Origin: Chitinibacter sp. GC72
GTDB taxonomy: Bacteria; Pseudomonadota; Gammaproteobacteria; Burkholderiales; Chitinibacteraceae
DNA: 64,000 nt
Direction: 5' to 3'
Assembly: GCF_009760905.1 (NCBI RefSeq)
Contig: NZ_VIRW01000004.1
Coordinates: 165,665 to 229,664 of the forward strand
Shown in pieces: positions 17,844-25,766 of the stretch (the first letter of the stretch is position 1; each line of letters starts with the position of its first letter). The notes beneath the pieces are model-generated. The model did not search any database and had not been told where the DNA came from. It saw nothing but the letters and a program-made list of their open reading frames with translations. The position numbers and the translations under genes were made by a program.

Positions 17844-19016
17844 CTAGCGGCTTGGCCAGTGCCAGGCCGGGCGCTCCAGCGGTGTCTGGTCGAGCAGCTG
17901 CGTTGCGCCCAGCGTTTTTTCCAGTGGCAACACCTGCGCTTCGCGCAAGCGGCCCAGCGCGGTGACCAGCCGCGCCGCGTGGCTCACCACAATGATCTGG
18001 CTGTGCTGCGCGGCTGCGCCAATCAGCCTGGCCAGTGCGGGCAGCAGATCGGGGTGCAGGCTGGTTTCCGGCTCGTTCAGGACCAGTAATTCGGGTGGGC
18101 GCGGGCTGAGCAGTGCGGCGACGAGCAATAAATAGCGCAGCGTGCCATCGGACAACTCGGGCGCAGCCAGCGGGCGTAGCAGGCCGGATTGCCACATTTG
18201 TACGCTAAATCGTGAATGTTCAACGATGATCTCGACGCGTGCGCCAGGGAAGGCATCGGCAATGGCCGCATCCAGCTCGTCGCCCCGACCCAGCTCGCGG
18301 ATGGTTTGCAATGCGGCGGCCAGATCAGCGCCATCGTGCGCCAGAATGGGCGTGTAAGTACCGATTTGTGCCTGCCGCGCCGGAGCCTGTGCGTCGCTGC
18401 GCAAATGATCGTAAAAGCGCCAGGCGCGCATGCGCTCGCGCAGCGCCAATACTTCGGGCGCGCGCAACGGGTCAGCGCAATGGCTAAACAGGCTGTCGTA
18501 GGCCGGCACATGGCGGCTGAGGATTTGCCAATCGCGGCCATTGTTGCCAGCGCGCACCTTGCACAGGCTGCGATCACGCTCGGCCAGCAAGGCCGACTCG
18601 CGCAAAATGGGCCCAGCCCAGATGGATTCGCGCTTGATGTGCGGGTCGCCGCCAAACATGGACGTCGAATCGGGTGTTGGCAGGCCCAGATCAATCGCGT
18701 AGCCAAAATCATCGGCGGCAAAGCCCAGCTTGAGCGCAATCACGTCTTGCCGGGTGGTGCCCTGAATTGGGACATCGCCCCGCTGCATGGCGCGGCTAAT
18801 CGTTTCCGGCCCGGCCCACAGGGTGGACGAAAAGCCGCCTTCCTGCGCGAGGCTGGCCACCAGCCGCCCTTGCGCGCTCTCGGCCAGCAGGCGCAAGGCG
18901 CGGTACAGACTGGATTTGCCCGAGCCATTGGCCCCGGTAATCACATTGATCTGGCCCAGCGGAATAATCAGCTCGCGCAAGGAGCGATAGTTGGCGATGG
19001 CAACGGTATTGAGCAT
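17844..19016 (-). CDS. AAA-family ATPase, RecF/SMC-like
   Basis: 390 residues. Walker A is GANGSGKSSLYRAL near residues 33-46; the ABC-like signature (PELSDGTLRYLLLVAAL) and Walker B (ELLVLNEPETSLHPD) are near residues 285-320, followed by an H-loop region (QIIVVSHAARLV). This is the architecture of stand-alone ABC-type AAA_21/AAA_23 ATPases, some of which act in phage defence or DNA repair, but no nuclease (TOPRIM or HNH) partner is adjacent, so no role is assigned. Cytoplasmic; probably monocistronic. Confidence 0.82.
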   Translation of the reverse strand: MLNTVAIANYRSLRELIIPLGQINVITGANGSGKSSLYRALRLLAESAQGRLVASLAQEGGFSSTLWAGPETISRAMQRGDVPIQGTTRQDVIALKLGFAADDFGYAIDLGLPTPDSTSMFGGDPHIKRESIWAGPILRESALLAERDRSLCKVRAGNNGRDWQILSRHVPAYDSLFSHCADPLRAPEVLALRERMRAWRFYDHLRSDAQAPARQAQIGTYTPILAHDGADLAAALQTIRELGRGDELDAAIADAFPGARVEIIVEHSRFSVQMWQSGLLRPLAAPELSDGTLRYLLLVAALLSPRPPELLVLNEPETSLHPDLLPALARLIGAAAQHSQIIVVSHAARLVTALGRLREAQVLPLEKTLGATQLLDQTPLERPAWHWPSR

Positions 19017-19255
19017 GCAAAATCCGCTTCAGGTGCAGTCAAACAGCTGCCCAGCATAAGCGATCTGCCGTACTTTTGCTTGGCAGAAAAACCACGATTT
19101 GCTGAGCAGGAAATTGCCAGATTATTAGCAAATAGTAATTTACAAGAAAGCTATGACGTGATTCATACAGATAGTCACCAATTATCGGTGCTGCGAAATT
19201 CAAGCGTCATTTCTGTAGTAGCATGGCCGCGCATAAAAAAAATAATGGAGACGAT

Positions 19256-21958
19256 ATGCGCAAAAATACACTACGTTTGCACACCGGCGGCCTGCTGTGC
19301 ATGGCCTTGTTCAGCAGCACGCTCTGGGCGGCTCAGCCATGGCAGGAAGGCCGCCAATACCAGGCTGGCGAAGAAGTCAGCTATCAGGGGTTGCGCTATC
19401 AGGCGCGGGTCAAGCACGAAGCACTGATGGGCGCAGGCTGGAACCCGCAGCAGGCGCCTTCATTGTGGGCGCAGGTGAAATCCGGCGCTGGCAGCGTGAG
19501 CAGCACGTCCGGTACAGGTAGCTCGGCGGGCACTACTGCCTGCCCGGCCAGCTGGGCAAGCAGCGCCACGTATACCACGGGCAATCAGGTGAGCTACAAC
19601 GGGCGTACCTATGAAGCCAAATGGTGGACCAAGGGCGACACGCCCGGCGCGACTGGCGAATGGGGTGTCTGGAAAGACCTGGGGGTATGTGACGGCAGCG
19701 CAGCTACAGCAACACCAGCGAGCAATACCCCCGTGCCGACCTCGGTATCAACTCCTACACCTACTCTGGTACCAACGGTAAAACCTAGCGCGACACCGAC
19801 CAGCGCACCGACGATGAGTCCGGCACCGACTGCAATTCCGACTGCAGTCCCAACCATGGCAGCAACAGCAGCCCCGACCGCCGCACCCGCCAGCAGCTGC
19901 TTTGCCGTGTGGATCAGCAGCAAGGCGTATGTGGGCGGCGACAAAGTGACTTATAACGGCCGCAATTATCAGGCGCAGTGGTGGACGCAAGGCAATCCGC
20001 CCGATACCAACACCGGCTCGGGCAAACCCTGGCTTGATCTGGGGGTATGTGGCGCAAGCCCGGCAACAGCAACACCGGTGAGCAATACCCCTGCACCAAC
20101 TGCTATCCCAACGGCCATCCCGAGCGCCACGCCAACGAGCAAACCAACGGCTACGCCGACAATGACCGCTGCGCCGACTCTGACTCCGACAGCGACTCCA
20201 ACCGCAACACCAGCAGTAACGCCGACGCCAAGCGCCACACCGCAAGCCAGCGCAGCGCCATCACTCGGCCTGGTGATTAATGAAATCGCCAGCGACCCGA
20301 ATGGCAGCGGCAGCTGGTTCGAGATCCGCAATGGCAGCGCCAGCAGCGTCAATCTGTCTGACGTCAAACTGCGTATCCGCAATAACGCCGGTGTAGTCAG
20401 CGAATACCCGCTGGGCGCGATCACATTGCCCGCCGAAGGGCTGCTGGCGGTTGCTGCGCGCAATAACGCCACCGGGCTGACCAATACCAGCCAGATTGTC
20501 TATCTGGGGCAAACCAGCAATTATCCGCGCTGGACCAGCGCCAGCGGCGCAATCGAGCTGGTGCGCAACGGCCAGACCGTTGATTTTGTCCGCTTTGGCA
20601 GCAGTAGCGATCAGCCATTGAGCGCCGGGCAGTGGAGTGGCAGCAATGCCCCAGCCCTGAGTACCAGCTATGGGTATGCGCTGGTACGCCCTTATTTACA
20701 AAGCGCAGAGAGCAATACTGCTGCAGATTGGCAGAATGTGGCTTTCTCAACCCCCGGCGGGCGTAATGATGTACCGAGCGGCGTCACCGATGAAGATGGC
20801 GACGGCATCCCGAGCAGCGCCAAAGTGCCGGGCGGCACCTATGCGGGCTTGGATTTATACAGCATGGGCGCACGTGCGGGGCGTCCGACTTTGCTAATCC
20901 ATGTCGATACCATGCAAACCACCGATGAAGGCGTCAAGCCGCAACGCGAAGCGCTGCAAGCCGTGGTCGACGCTTTTGCCCGCCGTAATATCGACATTCT
21001 GTTTGACGTCGGCAGTATGTACGCAGCCAGCTTTAGCCCTGCCAACTTCAATCTGGGCGGCGGCAAAATGGTGGCTTTTGCCGCATGTACCGATCTGAAC
21101 CCGCCAAGCGGCTGCAGCCGATTGGCCGATTACAAAGCGGCCAGCATGGATTTACGTCGCCGGCAGGTGTTCCATTACCTGCTGATGGCCAGCAGCCGCA
21201 ATGCCGACGGTAGCTCAGGCTCGTCCGGCGTGGCGGAAATCGGCGGCAATGACTTTATTGTGTCGCTGGGCAAATGGGGCTTGAATAGCAATACCGCCAG
21301 CAACCGCTATCGCCTGATCAATTATCAGGCGGGCACCATCATGCACGAGCTGGGGCACAATCTTGGCCTGCGTCATGGCGGCTTTGAAAACACCAATGAC
21401 AAGCCCAACTACTACAGCATCATGAACTACCTGTACCAGCTGCAAGGTCTGGGTGATCGTGCCACCAGCATTGGCCCGGTGCAGCGCTACTATCTGGACA
21501 AAGGCTACAACAGTCTGTCAACTTGCACTCTGGAAGGCAGCGCGTGTAGCAGCACTTTCCGCATCGACTACTCCGACGGCAGTAGCGAGCGCCTGAATGA
21601 GAACAGCCTGCTGGAAGCGGCCAGCATTGGCCGTGGTGCCGATAGCGGCGTGTACGCCGACTGGAATAACAGCAAAGCCCTGAACAGCAGCGCCTACGCG
21701 CTGGATGTGAATGGTGACGGTGTGCTGGGCTATCTGCAGGACTATGATGACTGGGGCAATATCAGCCTGCGCTTTGCGCGCACCAGCCAGGGCAGCGCTG
21801 GCGCTGCCATGCTGCGCAGCATCAATCCGGAGCGCAAGCAGGCGAAAAAATCGCGTGCCTTTATGCACGATCAATTCGAGCACTCGGAAGAAAAACCACC
21901 GCGTCCCGAGTTTTTCCACGAATTAAGAAAGGCTTCTCCCTATGCCAAATTTGATTAA
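19256..21958 (+). CDS. Secreted zinc metalloprotease with chitin-binding modules and lamin-tail domain
   Basis: 900 residues. Signal peptide (LLCMALFSSTLWA), then three CBM5/12-type modules: residues about 24-75 (QPWQEGRQYQAGEEVSYQG), about 97-145 (CPASWASSATYTTG to DLGVC) and about 212-265 (CFAVWISSKAYVGG to DLGVC), separated by Thr/Pro/Ala-rich linkers. A lamin-tail domain follows (about 335-445), then a protease domain with HELGHNLGLRH, the metzincin HExxHxxGxxH zinc site, near residue 697, and a downstream YSIMNYL resembling a Met-turn. It probably degrades protein associated with chitin. The ATG at 19256 has a GGAG ribosome site. One 47-bp and two 46-bp element-like segments occur in the frame. 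Confidence 0.88.
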   Translation: MRKNTLRLHTGGLLCMALFSSTLWAAQPWQEGRQYQAGEEVSYQGLRYQARVKHEALMGAGWNPQQAPSLWAQVKSGAGSVSSTSGTGSSAGTTACPASWASSATYTTGNQVSYNGRTYEAKWWTKGDTPGATGEWGVWKDLGVCDGSAATATPASNTPVPTSVSTPTPTLVPTVKPSATPTSAPTMSPAPTAIPTAVPTMAATAAPTAAPASSCFAVWISSKAYVGGDKVTYNGRNYQAQWWTQGNPPDTNTGSGKPWLDLGVCGASPATATPVSNTPAPTAIPTAIPSATPTSKPTATPTMTAAPTLTPTATPTATPAVTPTPSATPQASAAPSLGLVINEIASDPNGSGSWFEIRNGSASSVNLSDVKLRIRNNAGVVSEYPLGAITLPAEGLLAVAARNNATGLTNTSQIVYLGQTSNYPRWTSASGAIELVRNGQTVDFVRFGSSSDQPLSAGQWSGSNAPALSTSYGYALVRPYLQSAESNTAADWQNVAFSTPGGRNDVPSGVTDEDGDGIPSSAKVPGGTYAGLDLYSMGARAGRPTLLIHVDTMQTTDEGVKPQREALQAVVDAFARRNIDILFDVGSMYAASFSPANFNLGGGKMVAFAACTDLNPPSGCSRLADYKAASMDLRRRQVFHYLLMASSRNADGSSGSSGVAEIGGNDFIVSLGKWGLNSNTASNRYRLINYQAGTIMHELGHNLGLRHGGFENTNDKPNYYSIMNYLYQLQGLGDRATSIGPVQRYYLDKGYNSLSTCTLEGSACSSTFRIDYSDGSSERLNENSLLEAASIGRGADSGVYADWNNSKALNSSAYALDVNGDGVLGYLQDYDDWGNISLRFARTSQGSAGAAMLRSINPERKQAKKSRAFMHDQFEHSEEKPPRPEFFHELRKASPYAKFD
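19684..19729. repeat. 46-bp element-like segment in the metalloprotease gene (first of two)
   Basis: GGTAT/ATACC ends flanked by additional G and C (GGGGGTAT, ATACCCCC), but 46 rather than 47 bp. It covers the end of the second chitin-binding module and the start of its linker. The matching segment at 20044 arose with the domain duplication, so the two count as one event. Confidence 0.4.
20044..20089. repeat. 46-bp element-like segment in the metalloprotease gene (second of two)
   Basis: Same boundaries and protein position as the segment at 19684, at the end of the third chitin-binding module. GGTAT/ATACC ends, 46 bp. Confidence 0.4.
20673..20719. repeat. 47-bp palindromic element inside the metalloprotease gene
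   Basis: GGTAT-N37-ATACT within the lamin-tail domain. Right arm GCAGAGAGCAATACT resembles CTGCAGAGCAATACT of the intergenic copy at 11490. Codons across it (GGG, GTA, CCT, TTA, GCA, ACT) differ from the GGC/GTG/CTG/GCC-rich flanks. Confidence 0.6.
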
Positions 21959-22505
21959 ACCCGCGCTATTGGCCTTCGTCGCCCTGGCTGCAACGTCGCT
22001 GCAGGCCGCACCGCTGCAGCTGGAAAGCAGCCTGCCGGTTGGGCAAAGCCTGAGCGGCAAGGTGCGCCTCAAAGCGCAGGCCGACGACACCGTCAGCTTC
22101 ACGCTGCAAGGCCAGCGTGTGCAGATTCGCGGTCTGGGCGCCACACCGCGCCTGCCACGCCAGCCGGCGCAGCTGCACTTCGAGCGCCGCGCCCACCCAG
22201 CTGGCCCGCAAAGCTGGCTGACACTCACGCAGGGCGCGCAAAGCTGGCTGCTGGCCAGCAATCTGACTGGCGGCGCAACGCTGGCAGCCGGCCGCCAGCT
22301 GGTCTGGCAAGCCGAGCACGTGCAGCTATCCAACGGGCAAGGCCAACTGCAAACGCTGCCCGCTGATGGCGATCTGGGCGTAAAAAACGGCTGGCGCGAA
22401 TGCCTGCGCCTGCTCGACGTCCGTGTGCCCGCCGCAGAAACCAGCGATAGCGAAACCCAATTCGACATCGCCTACTGGAACACCCGCGCCAAAAACTGCC
22501 GCTGA
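21942..22505 (+). CDS. Secreted protein of unknown function, partner of the metalloprotease
   Basis: 187 residues with a clear signal peptide (PALLAFVALAATSLQA). The mature part is beta-rich, with two cysteines near the C-terminus (ECLRL and KNCR), and is not recognised. It starts 17 bases inside the protease gene, so translation is probably coupled; being co-expressed with a secreted protease it could be an inhibitor, chaperone or second substrate-binding protein, but this is inference. A strong terminator follows. Confidence 0.75.
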   Translation: MPNLIKPALLAFVALAATSLQAAPLQLESSLPVGQSLSGKVRLKAQADDTVSFTLQGQRVQIRGLGATPRLPRQPAQLHFERRAHPAGPQSWLTLTQGAQSWLLASNLTGGATLAAGRQLVWQAEHVQLSNGQGQLQTLPADGDLGVKNGWRECLRLLDVRVPAAETSDSETQFDIAYWNTRAKNCR

Positions 22506-22525
22506 ATCGGTTTCAGTCAACGCAA

Positions 22526-22560
22526 CAAAAAAGCCAATGACGGAAGTCATTGGCTTTTTT
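22526..22560. terminator. Terminator after the protease operon
   Basis: AAAAAAGCCAATGAC pairs with GTCATTGGCTTTTTT over a GGAA loop; usable from both strands. Confidence 0.92.
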
Positions 22561-22656
22561 ACTTATGAATCAAATGAAGATGATTTCTTTTGCGGCCTAG
22601 CGATCATCAATTCATGCGCAGCGCGGTCATTGAGGTGATGGCAGGGTGAAGATCAT

Positions 22657-22932
22657 TTACAAATCTCGCGCTAAAAAGCGAAATTGCTTGCGATCCAAGG
22701 ATGGATCTACACAATGTGCCAGCTCAGCACAGGGATAGCCGTGCAGTTGAAAAAATAGGCGGGCTTCTCGTAAGGTCAGTTCATGATTTGCGCCAGACTC
22801 TATATCTAGATCATCTGCACCCCAGCTTTCCTGCTCCCAGCCACATATGGGGCAAATTTCATAATCGGCATTGGCTTCAACCGAAAAATAATCGCAGCAA
22901 TCGCACTGTCTTTCCAAGATTGAAGCCCTCAC
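22657..22932 (-). CDS. CPCC-type cysteine-rich protein
   Basis: 91 residues. The pattern CDCCDYFS, then YEICPICGWEQ, and a C-terminal GANHELTLREAR matches the cysteine-rich CPCC family of small probable zinc-binding proteins of unknown function. The first Cys-x-Cys-Cys here is CDCC rather than CPCC. Such genes are often isolated and mobile between genomes; no partner gene is adjacent. Confidence 0.75.
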   Translation of the reverse strand: MRASILERQCDCCDYFSVEANADYEICPICGWEQESWGADDLDIESGANHELTLREARLFFQLHGYPCAELAHCVDPSLDRKQFRFLARDL

Positions 22933-23067
22933 ATGAATGTTCCATCGCCTGAGTCATACCCCCAACTTTGGCCAGCATATAGCGTAGCGGCAAAGATTCA
23001 TGATTCCCCCTAAACCAAGCTACATTTCCGAACAATTCAATCAACAGGGCAACTGATTATGTTGTTG

Positions 23068-23092
23068 AAACGCCGGTTCAAACCGGCGTTTT
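23068..23092. terminator. Terminator for the DsbA-like/MBL gene pair
   Basis: AAACGCCGGTT and AACCGGCGTTT form a perfect 11-bp stem directly after the stop at 23094 of the minus-strand gene. The 135-base gap upstream to 22932 holds no other recognisable feature. Confidence 0.8.
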
Positions 23093-23093
23093 A

Positions 23094-23798
23094 TTAAATC
23101 CCACACCCCTGCAGCGTGCATAGTGCATCTGTCCCGCCTGTTTGCGCTGTAATGCCGTGCGCTTGCAGGGATTGTACAAAGGCATCGGCTTGGCCCAGAA
23201 ATGGCGAGATGTCGATGTGCTGTAGCTGCCCATCATGCTCCAGCAGTAGCGATGGGAAGCCGCGCAGGCCGTGCTGTTGCATCAGCTTGCGCGTTATAGC
23301 AAAGCGCTGTTCGATTTGTTGCGCCTGCACATCGAGCTGCGCCAGAAAACTTGCGCTATCCATCCCCAGCTCGCTGGCCAATTGCTGCAATACCGTGCCA
23401 TCGCTAATGCGCAGACCTTGCGCATAGTGCGCGTGCTGAATTTTGCCCAGCATCGCCAAGCCATCAAAGCCCAAAGCCTGCGCGGCCAGGATCGCCAGCG
23501 TAGGCGGCGTTGAATCGAACACCGCATTGGTATCGAGCAGCAGGCCATTAAAGTAGGCGTCACCAAATGGTTGGCCCGTTAGCTCGGCGATGCGCTGATC
23601 GTGCGGCATCACATAGTTGCGCAGCGCCGGGCTCACCGTTTGGCGGTTGGCCCCGCTCATCATGCCGCCCGGATGCAGCACCACCGCCAAGCCTTGCAGC
23701 TGCGCTGCCGCGTGGATCAACGGTGCGGCGGCGTAGCACCAGCCACACAATGGGTCGAACACATAATGCAGCTTGGTCTGATTGTTCGCGCTTACCAT
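23094..23798 (-). CDS. DsbA-family (FrnE-like) thiol oxidoreductase
   Basis: 234 residues, no signal peptide. A thioredoxin-fold start HYVFDPLCGWCYAAAP gives the active-site pair Cys18-x-x-Cys21 (CGWC), then an all-helical insertion and a C-terminal fold segment (RGFPSLLLEHDG). This is the cytoplasmic DsbA-like group related to FrnE and 2-hydroxychromene-2-carboxylate isomerase. It overlaps the end of the upstream metallo-beta-lactamase-fold gene by 7 bases, so the two are co-transcribed and controlled from the divergent LysR promoter region. Confidence 0.82.
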   Translation of the reverse strand: MVSANNQTKLHYVFDPLCGWCYAAAPLIHAAAQLQGLAVVLHPGGMMSGANRQTVSPALRNYVMPHDQRIAELTGQPFGDAYFNGLLLDTNAVFDSTPPTLAILAAQALGFDGLAMLGKIQHAHYAQGLRISDGTVLQQLASELGMDSASFLAQLDVQAQQIEQRFAITRKLMQQHGLRGFPSLLLEHDGQLQHIDISPFLGQADAFVQSLQAHGITAQTGGTDALCTLQGCGI

Positions 23799-24658
23799 TT
23801 CATTTCACCTTTATTCACTTTGGCGCCGATATCGAGCGCAATGCCCAAGCCTGCTTGCGGATAGGCCGCTTTCATACTCTCGATCAGCTCTGCGCCGGTT
23901 TTAGCCTTGACCAGATTTTGCTCAAATGTCTGCAAGTAAGCCTTGGTGTAATCAATTGCGCTGACATCCATTTGTGCACCCGCTTGCATATGGCCCGGTA
24001 CAACGACGGCAGGTTTCAGCGCGGCCATTTCATCGAGCTGCGCCACCCAGGCTTTACGCTCGGCTGCGGTTTGCGTATCGGCAGTCCAGACGTGCAAGCC
24101 ATTGAGTACGCCGACATTACCGGCAATCGTTTTGATTGCGGGTATCCACACATACGGGCGATGCGCCAACACGCCGCTGGTGCCACGGATTTCTACTTTT
24201 TGCCCATCGACGCTCAAACGATTGCCTGCCAATGCCTGCGGCAAAACTGGCGTTATCGGCCCATTGACGCCCATTTGTGGCCCCCAGTATTCGACTTTAG
24301 CCGCCACTGTGGCTTTAATTTTTTCCAATACGGCTGGAGTTGCCAGCACTTGGGCGTTGGGGAAGAACTCTTTCAAGGTTTCCACGCCGAAATAGTAATC
24401 CGGGTCGGCCTGGCTCACGAAAATCGTTTTGAGCTCTTTGCCGCTATCGAGCACATTGGCCGCAATGCGCAGCGCGTCGGCGCGGGTAAAACCGGCGTCG
24501 ATCACCATTGCCTCTTTGTCGCCATAAACCAGCGTTGAATTAACGTGAAAGCTCGCGCCATCGGCGTTAAGTACCTTGATTTGCAACGGGGCGGTTTCGG
24601 CGTGGGCAGCGCCAAAAGCCAAGGCGAAAGAAGCGGCGAGTAGAGTAGTGCGGATCAT
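23792..24658 (-). CDS. Exported metallo-beta-lactamase-fold protein with degenerate metal site
   Basis: 288 residues with signal peptide (TTLLAASFALAFGAAHA). The fold start MVIDAGFTRADAL and the PGHMQAG motif are typical, but the canonical HxHxDH stretch reads SQADPDYYFG: the first histidines are lost while the aspartates remain. Either metal binding is altered or this is a non-catalytic or differently ligated branch. Co-transcribed with the DsbA-like gene and divergent from a LysR regulator, which probably controls both. Confidence 0.8.
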   Translation of the reverse strand: MIRTTLLAASFALAFGAAHAETAPLQIKVLNADGASFHVNSTLVYGDKEAMVIDAGFTRADALRIAANVLDSGKELKTIFVSQADPDYYFGVETLKEFFPNAQVLATPAVLEKIKATVAAKVEYWGPQMGVNGPITPVLPQALAGNRLSVDGQKVEIRGTSGVLAHRPYVWIPAIKTIAGNVGVLNGLHVWTADTQTAAERKAWVAQLDEMAALKPAVVVPGHMQAGAQMDVSAIDYTKAYLQTFEQNLVKAKTGAELIESMKAAYPQAGLGIALDIGAKVNKGEMKW

Positions 24659-24728
24659 GGTTTTGCTCCTAAATTGGTTGGTGCCTCATCTGGGCTACCG
24701 TGGTGAATTGAAACTGACGCCAGTGTAG

Positions 24729-24778
24729 TTGCAACAATCGCGCAGATAAATACGCTAAACTGCGCATTATTGTTGCAA
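24729..24778. promoter_or_regulatory. Candidate LysR operator in a divergent promoter
   Basis: Long interrupted inverted repeat: TTGCAACAAT plus CGCGCAG on the left and CTGCGC plus ATTATTGTTGCAA on the right, in the 145-base gap between the MBL-fold gene and the LysR gene. The size and position fit a LysR-type autoregulatory and activator site. Confidence 0.6.
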
Positions 24779-24803
24779 TATTCGAACCAATCAGGAGCGT
24801 GCG

Positions 24804-25697
24804 ATGGATAGGCTCACCGCGATGAAAGTGTTTTGCGAAGTCGCTACCAGCGGCAGCTTTAGCGCCACGGCCGACAAGCTCGAGATGTCACGCGCGATGG
24901 TTACGCGCTATATTGCCGAGCTGGAAACGTGGCTCGATGCGCGGCTACTGCAACGCACGACGCGCAAAGTCACGCTCACCGACGCCGGCGAAGGCTGCCT
25001 GCGCCGCAGCCAGCAAATGCTCGCGCTGATGGACAATATCGAAGAAGAAACGGCGCAGCGCGATGGCGAGCTGCGCGGGCAATTGCGACTGACCTGCAGC
25101 ATGTCGTTTGGCTTTGCGCATCTGGCAGCGGCGATTAGCGATTTTTTGGCGCTACACCCGCAGCTCAAAATTGATTTGAACGTCAGCGATCGTGCGGTCA
25201 ATTTAGTCGAAGAGCGCATTGATCTGGCGATTCGCATCAGCAGCGAACCCGACCCGATGTTAATCGCTCGACCGCTGGCGCGCTGCGATTCGGTACTGGT
25301 CGCCTCACCGGGGTATCTGGCTGAACACGGCACACCGCAATCGCCTGCGGCACTTACCCTGCATGGGTGTCTAAGCTACGCCAATTTTGGCCGCAGTATC
25401 TGGATTTTCCAGCGCGGCGACGAGCACGAACAAGTTGCCGTCAGCAGCCGTTTCAGCGCCAACGAAGCCACTGTGCTGCTGCACGCTGCACTCGCAGGCG
25501 GCGGCATCGCGCTGCAGCCCACGTATCTGACCAAACCGTATCTCGACAACGGCCAACTCATCGCCCTGCTGCCTGATTGGGAAGTACCCGCGATGACGAT
25601 TTACGCGCTGTATCCATCGCGGCGGCATTTATCGCCTGCGGTAAGGGCAGTGCTGGATTTTCTAGTTCAACGTTTTACGGCGACGGCCTGGCAATAG
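24804..25697 (+). CDS. LysR-family transcriptional regulator
   Basis: 297 residues, the usual LysR length. N-terminal winged helix (MDRLTAMKVFCEVATSGSFS, VTRYIAELETWLDARLLQRT) and C-terminal periplasmic-binding-like effector domain. The divergent MBL-fold and DsbA-like genes are its likely targets. Ribosome site CAGGAGCGTGCG before the ATG. The effector is unknown. Confidence 0.9.
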   Translation: MDRLTAMKVFCEVATSGSFSATADKLEMSRAMVTRYIAELETWLDARLLQRTTRKVTLTDAGEGCLRRSQQMLALMDNIEEETAQRDGELRGQLRLTCSMSFGFAHLAAAISDFLALHPQLKIDLNVSDRAVNLVEERIDLAIRISSEPDPMLIARPLARCDSVLVASPGYLAEHGTPQSPAALTLHGCLSYANFGRSIWIFQRGDEHEQVAVSSRFSANEATVLLHAALAGGGIALQPTYLTKPYLDNGQLIALLPDWEVPAMTIYALYPSRRHLSPAVRAVLDFLVQRFTATAWQ

Positions 25698-25766
25698 CTC
25701 GAATTTACGCGAGCAGGTCGGTGTTCAAGCACTATATTTAAGCCTGTATAAAGACTTTGGTTTGAT

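Noticed and set aside
17716-18195. 159-codon minus-strand frame overlapping the AAA ATPase gene
   Set aside because: Arg/Ala-rich shadow in another frame of the ATPase gene, which has clear Walker and signature motifs.
17844-19016. OLD-type or Gabija-like defence system at the AAA ATPase
   Set aside because: The ATPase lacks a TOPRIM nuclease domain and no helicase or nuclease gene is adjacent.
19684-20089. Counting the two 46-bp segments in the protease gene as full members of the 47-bp family
   Set aside because: They are one base short and are copies of each other through domain duplication, and their left end encodes the conserved LGVC of the chitin-binding module; kept only as low-confidence repeats.
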